Shown piece by piece: positions 21,405 through 31,162 of a DNA stretch of 64,000 nt. Under the pieces are notes generated by a model, which saw nothing but the letters and a program-made list of their open reading frames with translations, made no database searches and was not told where the DNA came from. The translations under genes and the position numbers were made by a program. Numbering within the stretch: position 1 is the first letter of the stretch; each line of letters opens with the position of its first letter. The stretch covers positions 1 through 64,000 of the forward strand of contig JAPJBO010000661.1 of the NCBI GenBank assembly GCA_030068145.1. Direction: 5' to 3'. This DNA is from Diplonema papillatum (lineage: Eukaryota > Euglenozoa > Diplonemea > Diplonemida > Diplonemidae).

Positions 21405-21480
21405 CGAAGAAGACTTGATGCTAGCATCAACCATGCACGAGAGGCAGTGCTCTGCCTAAACATTAAACTAAGATTTTCCC
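21405..21480 (+). repeat. Direct repeat flanking RT-USP element, right copy
   Basis: Matches 19294-19368, including TTGATGCTAGCATCAA, the GAGGCAGTG-CTCTGCC hairpin and AAACTAAGATTTTCCC. Differences are scattered single bases. Confidence 0.8.
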
Positions 21481-21882
21481 CCCCTTTTGGCATACCATAC
21501 CATTTTTAGGCGTACATGTATGGTTAACAATGTATTGTTGGTACTAAACAATTAGTAGTTGGCAGCGTACTAAAAGCAACTCACCAAATCAGGTGAAAAG
21601 CCGCTAGTGCGCACAAACAAACGGAAGCGCCATACTAATTTTTTTTTTAGAAATCCCACTGTACCAGGGCAGTCTACCCGACGGTTACTGGCTGTTACTG
21701 GCTGTTACTGGCAGTTACTGGCAGCGCAGACCTTTCAAACGTACCATCAACTTTATCAAAAAACATGGCAGGTCTTCTCTTTGTAAATATACGTCTTCGC
21801 AGTATTCTGCAATTTTCTACCCTCCTCATCAACCTCAGGCACCAAAAGCTCTTTTTTCTGAAAACTCCTCCGCGCCTCAGTC
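21481..21882 (+). other. Upstream region of the cysteine-rich gene
   Basis: Contains four copies of an 11-bp unit CTGTTACTGGC at 21683-21725 and, just before the start codon, pyrimidine-rich DNA (21800-21880) ending in CGCCTCAG|TCATG, which could act as a 3' splice or trans-splice acceptor 2 bases before the ATG. No TATA box is obvious. AT content is higher than in the gene. Confidence 0.45.
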
Positions 21883-24800
21883 ATGCTCGGCAAAATGAGC
21901 AGCTTCTTGCTGCTGCTGTCGGTCTCCGCTGCAGACGGGTCTCCACTCAACGTCCATCCTAGTGCGTCACCATCCCCTCTCTCTCTGCGTGGAAAATGTT
22001 CTCTGTGTCCGACGAACTGCACGAAACACACCACCTGTACCCACACTAAGACGTGCGACACCGTGCCAGTGTGCAATGGAACAAATTGCCGCAACGAGAC
22101 GAACTGCAGTGTCAGCAGCCCTGTGTGCAACGACTACGACTCGTGTGTCGATTTGACACCAAACTGCTCGTCTTGCGAATGCACGCAGTTGAATAACTGC
22201 TTGATTGCCAAGAGCTACCAACGCACTCTTCACTGTTCCTTTGGCAACTGTACGATCAACTACGATCTCAAGAACTCCAGCGAGACGTGTTCACCTCCGG
22301 TGACGAACTGTAGCTCGCCAACACCGCCGCCCCACACGCCGTCTCCGACGCCGCCCCACACACCGTCACCGACGCCTGTTCCAGGCAACTGCTCGCTTTG
22401 TTTGATGAACTTCACGAAACAGACCCTTTGTACGGAGTCGAAGACGTGTGTCACTGTGCCAGTTTGCAATGGAACAAATTGCCGCAACGAGACGAACTGC
22501 AGTGTCACCAGCCCTTCGTGTCACAACCATGACTGGTGGACCAATATGACACCAAACTGCTCGTCTTGCGAATGCACGGGGTTGTACAACTGTTCGACTG
22601 CCCAGAACGTCCAGTTCATCCGTGACTGTTTCATGGACCGTTGTACATACAAATCCGTGGTCAAGAACTCCAGCGAGACGTGTTCACCTCCGGTGACGAA
22701 CTGTAGCTCGCCAACACCTCCGCCCCACACGCCGTCTCCGACGCCGCCCCACACGCCGTCTCCGACGCCTGTTCCCGGCAACTGCTCGCTTTGTTTGATG
22801 AACTTCACGAAACAGACCCTTTGTACGGAGTCGAAGACGTGTGTCACTGTGCCAGTTTGCAATGGAACAAATTGCCGCAACGAGACGAACTGCAGTGTCA
22901 CCAGCCCTTCGTGTCACAACCATGACTGGTGGACCAATATGACACCAAACTGCTCGTCTTGCGAATGCACGGGGTTGTACAACTGTTCGACTGCCCAGAA
23001 CGTCCAGTTCATCCGTGACTGTTTCATGGACCGTTGTACATACAAATCCGTGGTCAAGAACTCCAGCGAGACGTGTTCACCTCCGGTGACGAACTGTAGC
23101 TCGCCAACACCTCCGCCCCACACGCCGTCTCCGACGCCGCCCCACACGCCGTCTCCGACGCCTGTTCCCGGCAACTGCTCGCTTTGTTTGATGAACTTCA
23201 CGAAACAGACCCTTTGTACGGAGTCGAAGACGTGTGTCACTGTGCCAGTTTGCAATGGAACAAATTGCCGCAACGAGACGAACTGCAGTGTCACCAGCCC
23301 TTCGTGTCACAACCATGACTGGTGGACCAATATGACACCAAACTGCTCGTCTTGCGAATGCACGGGGTTGTACAACTGTTCGACTGCCCAGAACGTCCAG
23401 TTCATCCGTGACTGTTTCATGGACCGTTGTACATACAAATCCGTGGTCAAGAACTCCAGCGAGACGTGTTCACCTCCGGTGACGAACTGTAGCTCGCCAA
23501 CACCTCCGCCCCACACGCCGTCTCCGACGCCGCCCCACACGCCGTCTCCGACGCCTGTTCCCGGCAACTGCTCGCTTTGTTTGATGAACTTCACGAAACA
23601 GACCCTTTGTACGGAGTCGAAGACGTGTGTCACTGTGCCAGTTTGCAATGGAACAAATTGCCGCAACGAGACGAACTGCAGTGTCACCAGCCCTTCGTGT
23701 CACAACCATGACTGGTGGACCAATATGACACCAAACTGCTCGTCTTGCGAATGCACGGGGTTGTACAACTGTTCGACTGCCCAGAACGTCCAGTTCATCC
23801 GTGACTGTTTCATGGACCGTTGTACATACAAATCCGTGGTCAAGAACTCCAGCGAGACGTGTTCACCTCCGGTGACGAACTGTAGCTCGCCAACACCTCC
23901 GCCCCACACGCCGTCTCCGACGCCGCCCCACACGCCGTCTCCGACGCCTGTTCCCGGCAACTGCTCGCTTTGTTTGATGAACTTCACGAAACAGACCCTT
24001 TGTACGGAGTCGAAGACGTGTGTCACTGTGCCAGTTTGCAATGGAACAAATTGCCGCAACGAGACGAACTGCAGTGTCACCAGCCCTTCGTGTCACAACC
24101 ATGACTGGTGGACCAATATGACACCAAACTGCTCGTCTTGCGAATGCACGGGGTTGTACAACTGTTCGACTGCCCAGAACGTCCAGTTCATCCGTGACTG
24201 TTTCATGGACCGTTGTACATACAAATCCGTGGTCAAGAACTCCAGCGAGACGTGTTCACCTCCGGTGACGAACTGTAGCTCGCCAACACCTCCGCCCCAC
24301 ACGCCGTCTCCGACGCCGCCCCACACGCCGTCTCCGACGCCTGTTCCCGGCAACTGCTCGCTTTGTTTGATGAACTTCACGAAACAGACCCTTTGTACGG
24401 AGTCGAAGACGTGTGTCACTGTGCCAGTTTGCAATGGAACAAATTGCCGCAACGAGACGAACTGCAGTGTCACCAGCCCTTCGTGTCACAACCATGACTG
24501 GTGGACCAATATGACACCAAACTGCTCGTCTTGCGAATGCACGGGGTTGTACAACTGTTCGACTGCCCAGAACGTCCAGTTCATCCGTGACTGTTTCATG
24601 GACCGTTGTACATACAAATCCGTGGTCAAGAACTCCAGCGAGACGTGTTCACCTCCGGTGACGAACTGTAGCTCGCCAACACCTCCGCCCCACACGCCGT
24701 CTCCGACGCCGCCCCACACGCCGTCTCCGACGCCTGTTCCCGGCAACTGCTCGCTTTGTTTGATGAACTTCACGAAACAGACCCTTTGTACGGAGTCGAA

Positions 24801-27800
24801 GACGTGTGTCACTGTGCCAGTTTGCAATGGAACAAATTGCCGCAACGAGACGAACTGCAGTGTCACCAGCCCTTCGTGTCACAACCATGACTGGTGGACC
24901 AATATGACACCAAACTGCTCGTCTTGCGAATGCACGGGGTTGTACAACTGTTCGACTGCCCAGAACGTCCAGTTCATCCGTGACTGTTTCATGGACCGTT
25001 GTACATACAAATCCGTGGTCAAGAACTCCAGCGAGACGTGTTCACCTCCGGTGACGAACTGTAGCTCGCCAACACCTCCGCCCCACACGCCGTCTCCGAC
25101 GCCGCCCCACACGCCGTCTCCGACGCCTGTTCCCGGCAACTGCTCGCTTTGTTTGATGAACTTCACGAAACAGACCCTTTGTACGGAGTCGAAGACGTGT
25201 GTCACTGTGCCAGTTTGCAATGGAACAAATTGCCGCAACGAGACGAACTGCAGTGTCACCAGCCCTTCGTGTCACAACCATGACTGGTGGACCAATATGA
25301 CACCAAACTGCTCGTCTTGCGAATGCACGGGGTTGTACAACTGTTCGACTGCCCAGAACGTCCAGTTCATCCGTGACTGTTTCATGGACCGTTGTACATA
25401 CAAATCCGTGGTCAAGAACTCCAGCGAGACGTGTTCACCTCCGGTGACGAACTGTAGCTCGCCAACACCTCCGCCCCACACGCCGTCTCCGACGCCGCCC
25501 CACACGCCGTCTCCGACGCCTGTTCCCGGCAACTGCTCGCTTTGTTTGATGAACTTCACGAAACAGACCCTTTGTACGGAGTCGAAGACGTGTGTCACTG
25601 TGCCAGTTTGCAATGGAACAAATTGCCGCAACGAGACGAACTGCAGTGTCACCAGCCCTTCGTGTCACAACCATGACTGGTGGACCAATATGACACCAAA
25701 CTGCTCGTCTTGCGAATGCACGGGGTTGTACAACTGTTCGACTGCCCAGAACGTCCAGTTCATCCGTGACTGTTTCATGGACCGTTGTACATACAAATCC
25801 GTGGTCAAGAACTCCAGCGAGACGTGTTCACCTCCGGTGACGAACTGTAGCTCGCCAACACCTCCGCCCCACACGCCGTCTCCGACGCCGCCCCACACGC
25901 CGTCTCCGACGCCTGTTCCCGGCAACTGCTCGCTTTGTTTGATGAACTTCACGAAACAGACCCTTTGTACGGAGTCGAAGACGTGTGTCACTGTGCCAGT
26001 TTGCAATGGAACAAATTGCCGCAACGAGACGAACTGCAGTGTCACCAGCCCTTCGTGTCACAACCATGACTGGTGGACCAATATGACACCAAACTGCTCG
26101 TCTTGCGAATGCACGGGGTTGTACAACTGTTCGACTGCCCAGAACGTCCAGTTCATCCGTGACTGTTTCATGGACCGTTGTACATACAAATCCGTGGTCA
26201 AGAACTCCAGCGAGACGTGTTCACCTCCGGTGACGAACTGTAGCTCGCCAACACCTCCGCCCCACACGCCGTCTCCGACGCCGCCCCACACGCCGTCTCC
26301 GACGCCTGTTCCCGGCAACTGCTCGCTTTGTTTGATGAACTTCACGAAACAGACCCTTTGTACGGAGTCGAAGACGTGTGTCACTGTGCCAGTTTGCAAT
26401 GGAACAAATTGCCGCAACGAGACGAACTGCAGTGTCACCAGCCCTTCGTGTCACAACCATGACTGGTGGACCAATATGACACCAAACTGCTCGTCTTGCG
26501 AATGCACGGGGTTGTACAACTGTTCGACTGCCCAGAACGTCCAGTTCATCCGTGACTGTTTCATGGACCGTTGTACATACAAATCCGTGGTCAAGAACTC
26601 CAGCGAGACGTGTTCACCTCCGGTGACGAACTGTAGCTCGCCAACACCTCCGCCCCACACGCCGTCTCCGACGCCGCCCCACACGCCGTCTCCGACGCCT
26701 GTTCCCGGCAACTGCTCGCTTTGTTTGATGAACTTCACGAAACAGACCCTTTGTACGGAGTCGAAGACGTGTGTCACTGTGCCAGTTTGCAATGGAACAA
26801 ATTGCCGCAACGAGACGAACTGCAGTGTCACCAGCCCTTCGTGTCACAACCATGACTGGTGGACCAATATGACACCAAACTGCTCGTCTTGCGAATGCAC
26901 GGGGTTGTACAACTGTTCGACTGCCCAGAACGTCCAGTTCATCCGTGACTGTTTCATGGACCGTTGTACATACAAATCCGTGGTCAAGAACTCCAGCGAG
27001 ACGTGTTCACCTCCGGTGACGAACTGTAGCTCGCCAACACCTCCGCCCCACACGCCGTCTCCGACGCCGCCCCACACGCCGTCTCCGACGCCTGTTCCCG
27101 GCAACTGCTCGCTTTGTTTGATGAACTTCACGAAACAGACCCTTTGTACGGAGTCGAAGACGTGTGTCACTGTGCCAGTTTGCAATGGAACAAATTGCCG
27201 CAACGAGACGAACTGCAGTGTCACCAGCCCTTCGTGTCACAACCATGACTGGTGGACCAATATGACACCAAACTGCTCGTCTTGCGAATGCACGGGGTTG
27301 TACAACTGTTCGACTGCCCAGAACGTCCAGTTCATCCGTGACTGTTTCATGGACCGTTGTACATACAAATCCGTGGTCAAGAACTCCAGCGAGACGTGTT
27401 CACCTCCGGTGACGAACTGTAGCTCGCCAACACCTCCGCCCCACACGCCGTCTCCGACGCCGCCCCACACGCCGTCTCCGACGCCTGTTCCCGGCAACTG
27501 CTCGCTTTGTTTGATGAACTTCACGAAACAGACCCTTTGTACGGAGTCGAAGACGTGTGTCACTGTGCCAGTTTGCAATGGAACAAATTGCCGCAACGAG
27601 ACGAACTGCAGTGTCACCAGCCCTTCGTGTCACAACCATGACTGGTGGACCAATATGACACCAAACTGCTCGTCTTGCGAATGCACGGGGTTGTACAACT
27701 GTTCGACTGCCCAGAACGTCCAGTTCATCCGTGACTGTTTCATGGACCGTTGTACATACAAATCCGTGGTCAAGAACTCCAGTGTGACGTGTTCACCTCC

Positions 27801-28173
27801 GGTGATGAATTGCAGCTCAACGCCGTCGCCTCGGACGCTGTCTCCGAGAGATGAACTTGAACTGAACAAAGCTTCAGCGAAGGCCGAGAAAAGCAAAAAT
27901 AACGACGGGACGAGTATGCTGGTGCTGGCTGGCGTCGGCGTGGGAGGTGCACTTGCTGTTCTTATCGTTCTCGGCTTGGTTTACGGGTCACAGAGTGACA
28001 GGCGCGCGGTACCTGATGCGTGGCTGAACTCTGTAGTGGGTGACCCGAATGACGAACGCCTAGGTGTGACATGGCTGAACGAGGCGGACGAAGGCACGGA
28101 AGAGCTGGAGCTGACGGAATCGAACTCGGAGAGCGTGTTCCCTGGAGACCGTAAGGCTTCCGTGTTGTACTGA
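21883..28173 (+). CDS. Giant cysteine-rich repeat surface glycoprotein (type I membrane)
   Basis: The protein has 2,096 residues from the ATG at 21883, with no intron needed. Residues 1-19 form a signal peptide (Lys then LLLLSVSAADG). There follow 15 units of 131 residues: one diverged N-terminal unit, then 14 nearly identical ones. Each typical unit has 16 Cys (NCSLC, CNGTNC, NCSSCEC, CFMDRC), about ten N-glycosylation sequons and a stalk of PHTPSPTP repeats suited to O-glycosylation. After the last unit come a charged linker, a single Gly/Ala/Val-rich membrane helix at about 2012-2035, and a 60-residue acidic tail. The expected location is the cell surface with the repeats outside, as an adhesin, coat or receptor-like molecule. 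The family is not recognised. A broken single unit lies at 35684-35935. Some repeat-number error from assembly is possible. Confidence 0.85.
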   Translation: MLGKMSSFLLLLSVSAADGSPLNVHPSASPSPLSLRGKCSLCPTNCTKHTTCTHTKTCDTVPVCNGTNCRNETNCSVSSPVCNDYDSCVDLTPNCSSCECTQLNNCLIAKSYQRTLHCSFGNCTINYDLKNSSETCSPPVTNCSSPTPPPHTPSPTPPHTPSPTPVPGNCSLCLMNFTKQTLCTESKTCVTVPVCNGTNCRNETNCSVTSPSCHNHDWWTNMTPNCSSCECTGLYNCSTAQNVQFIRDCFMDRCTYKSVVKNSSETCSPPVTNCSSPTPPPHTPSPTPPHTPSPTPVPGNCSLCLMNFTKQTLCTESKTCVTVPVCNGTNCRNETNCSVTSPSCHNHDWWTNMTPNCSSCECTGLYNCSTAQNVQFIRDCFMDRCTYKSVVKNSSETCSPPVTNCSSPTPPPHTPSPTPPHTPSPTPVPGNCSLCLMNFTKQTLCTESKTCVTVPVCNGTNCRNETNCSVTSPSCHNHDWWTNMTPNCSSCECTGLYNCSTAQNVQFIRDCFMDRCTYKSVVKNSSETCSPPVTNCSSPTPPPHTPSPTPPHTPSPTPVPGNCSLCLMNFTKQTLCTESKTCVTVPVCNGTNCRNETNCSVTSPSCHNHDWWTNMTPNCSSCECTGLYNCSTAQNVQFIRDCFMDRCTYKSVVKNSSETCSPPVTNCSSPTPPPHTPSPTPPHTPSPTPVPGNCSLCLMNFTKQTLCTESKTCVTVPVCNGTNCRNETNCSVTSPSCHNHDWWTNMTPNCSSCECTGLYNCSTAQNVQFIRDCFMDRCTYKSVVKNSSETCSPPVTNCSSPTPPPHTPSPTPPHTPSPTPVPGNCSLCLMNFTKQTLCTESKTCVTVPVCNGTNCRNETNCSVTSPSCHNHDWWTNMTPNCSSCECTGLYNCSTAQNVQFIRDCFMDRCTYKSVVKNSSETCSPPVTNCSSPTPPPHTPSPTPPHTPSPTPVPGNCSLCLMNFTKQTLCTESKTCVTVPVCNGTNCRNETNCSVTSPSCHNHDWWTNMTPNCSSCECTGLYNCSTAQNVQFIRDCFMDRCTYKSVVKNSSETCSPPVTNCSSPTPPPHTPSPTPPHTPSPTPVPGNCSLCLMNFTKQTLCTESKTCVTVPVCNGTNCRNETNCSVTSPSCHNHDWWTNMTPNCSSCECTGLYNCSTAQNVQFIRDCFMDRCTYKSVVKNSSETCSPPVTNCSSPTPPPHTPSPTPPHTPSPTPVPGNCSLCLMNFTKQTLCTESKTCVTVPVCNGTNCRNETNCSVTSPSCHNHDWWTNMTPNCSSCECTGLYNCSTAQNVQFIRDCFMDRCTYKSVVKNSSETCSPPVTNCSSPTPPPHTPSPTPPHTPSPTPVPGNCSLCLMNFTKQTLCTESKTCVTVPVCNGTNCRNETNCSVTSPSCHNHDWWTNMTPNCSSCECTGLYNCSTAQNVQFIRDCFMDRCTYKSVVKNSSETCSPPVTNCSSPTPPPHTPSPTPPHTPSPTPVPGNCSLCLMNFTKQTLCTESKTCVTVPVCNGTNCRNETNCSVTSPSCHNHDWWTNMTPNCSSCECTGLYNCSTAQNVQFIRDCFMDRCTYKSVVKNSSETCSPPVTNCSSPTPPPHTPSPTPPHTPSPTPVPGNCSLCLMNFTKQTLCTESKTCVTVPVCNGTNCRNETNCSVTSPSCHNHDWWTNMTPNCSSCECTGLYNCSTAQNVQFIRDCFMDRCTYKSVVKNSSETCSPPVTNCSSPTPPPHTPSPTPPHTPSPTPVPGNCSLCLMNFTKQTLCTESKTCVTVPVCNGTNCRNETNCSVTSPSCHNHDWWTNMTPNCSSCECTGLYNCSTAQNVQFIRDCFMDRCTYKSVVKNSSETCSPPVTNCSSPTPPPHTPSPTPPHTPSPTPVPGNCSLCLMNFTKQTLCTESKTCVTVPVCNGTNCRNETNCSVTSPSCHNHDWWTNMTPNCSSCECTGLYNCSTAQNVQFIRDCFMDRCTYKSVVKNSSVTCSPPVMNCSSTPSPRTLSPRDELELNKASAKAEKSKNNDGTSMLVLAGVGVGGALAVLIVLGLVYGSQSDRRAVPDAWLNSVVGDPNDERLGVTWLNEADEGTEELELTESNSESVFPGDRKASVLY
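22378..27880 (+). repeat. 393-bp coding tandem repeat, 14 near-identical copies
   Basis: Copies start every 393 bp from 22378 to 27487 and look identical at the DNA level, synonymous sites included. The exceptions are a few changes in the first copy (TTCCAGGC, ACACCGTCACCG) and the end of the last (AGTGTGACG). The related first unit at 22000-22377 is clearly diverged. Such identity implies very recent expansion or ongoing homogenisation. The length, a multiple of three, keeps the frame. Confidence 0.97.
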
Positions 28174-28499
28174 ATCAGCACACAGGAGACCCAGCTTCTG
28201 ACTATACCGCATATCTAAATAGAGGGAGAGCAGAGCAATCGAAGGATGCCGATAAGCAAAGATACGGCATTTTATCCACGACAACGAGTTTGTGACAGTA
28301 AAGGGGGGGGGGTCGAATAATAACATGTGTCATTTGAGTTGTCGAATAGTTATAAAAGTTCCGGGTAGCCGAACAGTAGCAGGATCGAGTAGTGGTAGTG
28401 TTTTTAGCCAGCCAGACGTGTGCCAAAGTACGTGCGCTCGGCTAAAGACCGGCGCGGCGAGACTGGAGGCAGCAGTTAAAGTTCGGGAAACAGTAAAGA

Positions 28500-28860
28500 T
28501 CGAGCGACGGGCGAAGCTGATTTCTGGTGAAGCAAAGTTGGGGCGAAGCAACGCTCGGGCGATGCAAAGTTCTGGCGAAGCTAAGTTCTCGGGAAGCAAA
28601 GTTCGGGCGCGGGCGATGCAAAGTTCGGGCGAAGCTAAGTTCGAAGCAAAGTTCGCGAAGCTGAGTTCTGGTGAAGCAACGCTCGGGCGAAGCAAAGTTC
28701 GGGCGAAGCTAAGTTCGAAGCAAAGTTCGCAAAGCTGAGTTCTGGAGAAGCAAAGTTCGGGCGAAGCAACGCTCGGGCGATGCTAAATTCTGGTGAAGCA
28801 AAGTTCTGCGAAGCACTGTGATGGCAAGTTCGCCCGCCAGTAACCGGGGGGGAGACCCCC
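28500..28860 (+). repeat. Degenerate GAAGCAAAGTTCGGGC minisatellite
   Basis: Irregular repeats of about 16-20 bp built from GAAGCAAAGTTC, GGGCGA and CTAAGTTC. The block ends with CTGTGATGGCAAGTTCGCCC-GCCAGTAACC-G7-AGACCCC, which closely matches part of the 107-bp satellite unit. It may represent an ancestral or degraded form of that satellite. Confidence 0.75.
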
Positions 28861-28984
28861 CCGACTCCGTTTCCCAGGGTGACCCAAATACCGCAAGACA
28901 CTGAGAAACTCCGCAAAAAAACGCAAATTTCGGGTACATTGGACCCCGAAACGCAACAAACCTCAAAACAATCGTCGACCGAAA

Positions 28985-29060
28985 AAGTGTGACGGGCGGG
29001 GTTCGAACCCGGCCTACCGGCCTGAAGGCCGACACCCGCTCACTCTGCCACCCCTTTGCA
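28985..29060 (-). ncRNA. tRNA-like sequence (probable tRNA-derived repeat or pseudogene)
   Basis: On the minus strand TGGCAGAGTGAGCGGGT resembles a tRNA A box and GGGTTCGAACCCC a B box, spaced as in a tRNA of about 70 nt. The T stem pairs over four of five bases. The acceptor strands do not pair, and the anticodon arm is instead a tight GGCC-TTCA-GGCC palindrome, so a working tRNA is unlikely. A tRNA-derived SINE or pseudogene fits better. Confidence 0.4.
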
Positions 29061-29298
29061 TTTTGGCAGGGGGAAAAAAAAGCTAGCTTTGCACATCCCC
29101 AGCTCTAAAAAAACAATACACTTTTGAGTGTAGAGAAAAGTGGGGTTAGCTCGAATAGAGGCTATTCACATTGCATGTTCAGGACCTCCAGTCTCGAATA
29201 AATGTTATTATTCGACCCCCCCCCCTTTATGTGTGTCGCAGCCAAAAAGAACGTTGTCAGCAGTTTAACCAGAGATAATGTTGGTTAAATCGCACAAC

Positions 29299-29454
29299 CA
29301 AAAAAATTATTAAAAGAACGTGTCAATCGACAATGAACGCAGTAGAACAAAATCACGCATTTCTGCTGTTCGTTAGCAAAAAAATATATGAAAGAACGTG
29401 TCAATCGACAATGAACGAAATAGAGCAAACGCACGCATTTCTGTTGTTCGGTAT
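29299..29454. repeat. 78-bp direct repeat, two copies
   Basis: GAACGTGTCAATCGACAATG recurs 78 bp apart (29316 and 29394) with flanking A-rich and CACGCATTTCTG-TGTTCG parts conserved. No coding content. Confidence 0.8.
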
Positions 29455-31023
29455 TCGTCAAAACCAGCACCGATGGTCGGGAACACAAAGTTAGATGGAA
29501 CCCCCTTTACTTGCTATCATAGGACTAGTATGCAGTGGGTTTGCTCGCGTCTATGTTGCCGTTGGTGGGCTACACACAGCTATCGATCGGACAGCAGAAA
29601 AAGAGGTCAAAACGCAGTGTGCATGAAGCCAGAGAATGCCTTGGAGCTTCGCTTGCTGAGTCCATCATGAACTGCGCCACTGCGCTTCGCTTGATCATTG
29701 CATTTCTCAGAATGCTTCTGAAATCCACTCATTGCGACAAAGAAAGGGGAAGAAGAAACAGGGGTTCACGTACGATGGGGTAACCCCCTGAGGTAGCCAC
29801 TGATTTTGTGAGTGAACAGGCTAGCCCAGGAAGTCACGGGGGACGGAGGGTGGGAACCCAGCTCCCCTGGACCTCGCGGATACCGCGGACTGATAGGATA
29901 GCAAGCAGCGAATACCAGGATGTGGGTGGGTGGGAGTTTTAGACTTTGTGTTGCTAAAACCCCAATGACCTGCTGTTTGGTCGTTACGCTGAAACATTCC
30001 CACGATGAATCGTAAGAAACATCGCTTGCGCGCATGCTAAACCGCAAGCCGCTTGCCAGTTCGGCGTACAGGTGAAAGACCGCGAACGAGGCTCTTCACA
30101 ACCAAAGGGGGACAGGGGAGATACACACAAGATTTTCGATGTTCGTGGGTCCCCTGTTTGTGGGCCATTAGTCCACTAGACGCGCCTTCTGCGCTCAAGC
30201 ACTGCTGGCGAATGAAAGGCCCCGAGCACTGCTACAGCACCACTATGCCTATCCCGTCTACTTGCTTTGCTGTGGGTTCTTCTTCTCTCCACGAAGGTTA
30301 AGCGCAATAACGATGACTCTAAGAACACATTGCAGGGTGGGAGGGGGAGAGGCCCTGGACTGCTGAAGGTACCACGCCCTTTGACTTGTTTTGATGTGTT
30401 CTCTCTCTCTGTCTCTCTCTCTCTATCTCTACAGCCTCCCTTCTCTATCTCTCCCCGTTCAGAATGGAAACCATGCACCGTGCATCGAACCAATACCTTA
30501 CCTTGACCTGAAGTTCTTCTTTTCCCCCTCTTTTTAGCACAAGAACCGAGTTGCCCTACAATGTATTCCATATCTCTATCCGTACGGGTACCAGGGAAAG
30601 GCTGCTGGAAGTCAAGCTTCACGTGTTCGGCGTTACTGCAGAGCTTTGGGCCGTCGAGACGGTCAGTCACAGGGCAGAGCGGACGGGGTTGTGGCACTGT
30701 GCTGCCTCCGCTCAAGCTTTGCAAACTGTGGTTGACCGTCACGTTCTTGGACTCGGTGCGGCCTTTTCGTTTTCCTATCCCGTACGTCTTCTACTGTCAT
30801 GATGTCGCCAGTGAGGGCCATTCATCGGCCAAGAGGCATGCCACTCGCACATGTCAGTCTTTTTCCGGAGCTTCTTAGTCTCGTGTGGTCGGTGTTGGTA
30901 GAAGATGGTGCGCCCTACCGTGAGGTTGTTATCAGCACTGTCGATTTGGGCCGTCCCCCGCTTGGTGCGTCCTGGCATGTGTTCACCGTTACCCAGCTAA
31001 ATCGTTTCCCTTCGGTCTTGCAA
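29455..31023. other. Gene-poor region
   Basis: No ORF here resembles a known protein. It holds a pyrimidine tract ending in CTCTACAG (30398-30434) that looks like a strong 3' splice acceptor, and the dispersed repeat at 30590-30705 (inverted relative to 1285-1480). Confidence 0.4.
30590..30705 (+). repeat. Dispersed repeat, copy 2
   Basis: Reverse complement of the two outer parts of 1285-1480. Contains AGTCAAGCTTCACGTGTTCG and CGAGACGGTCAGTCACAGGG. Lacks the roughly 85-bp central segment found in the other copy. Confidence 0.6.
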
Positions 31024-31062
31024 GTAGTGCCCCGTGGAGGTTGGCTTTGAGCCACGATCCAA
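31024..31062 (+). mobile_element. Relic of the RT-USP element 3' UTR
   Basis: AGTAGTGCCCCGTGGAGGTTGGCTTTGAGCCACGATCC (split here only by mismatches) corresponds to 21060-21097. Only this hairpin region is recognisable; nothing further downstream aligns. Confidence 0.5.
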
Positions 31063-31162
31063 ACCGCCGACCAGATCCATTCCAAGCACGTTCTTGCTAC
31101 CCCCCCCCCCCCCCAGTGCTGATGCTGAGGCCCCTAAACTCGGCATCGTTGTCAGCCGGACG

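Larger units (their letters stand above)
19294..21480 (+). mobile_element. Penelope-like RT-USP retroelement with flanking direct repeats
   Basis: Order of parts: direct repeat (19294-19368), 5'-truncated ORF for RT plus ubiquitin-specific protease (to 21040), a 3' untranslated region with a GTGGC/GCCAC hairpin (21064-21091) and a hammerhead-like core (21204-21248), then the second direct repeat (21405-21480). Penelope-like elements are known for long terminal direct repeats carrying hammerhead motifs. The arrangement here resembles that, although the ribozyme core lies between the ORF and the right repeat. The left junction cuts into the RT domain, so the copy is incomplete at its 5' end. 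Confidence 0.65.
28291..29237. repeat. Inverted repeats bounding a 0.95-kb segment
   Basis: 28291-28327 (AGTAAAGGGGGGGGG then TCGAATAATAACATGT) is the near-perfect reverse complement of 29206-29237 (ATGTTATTATTCGACC then C tract and TTTAT). The roughly 30-bp arms enclose a minisatellite and a tRNA-like sequence. This may be a non-autonomous DNA element, but no target duplication was confirmed. Confidence 0.55.

Noticed and set aside
22260..27900. Repeated minus-strand ORFs of 79 and 126 codons
   Set aside because: Shadows of the 393-bp coding repeat of the cysteine-rich gene on the other strand.
28985..29060. Functional tRNA gene
   Set aside because: The A and B boxes look right, but the acceptor stem does not pair and the anticodon arm has a four-base loop.
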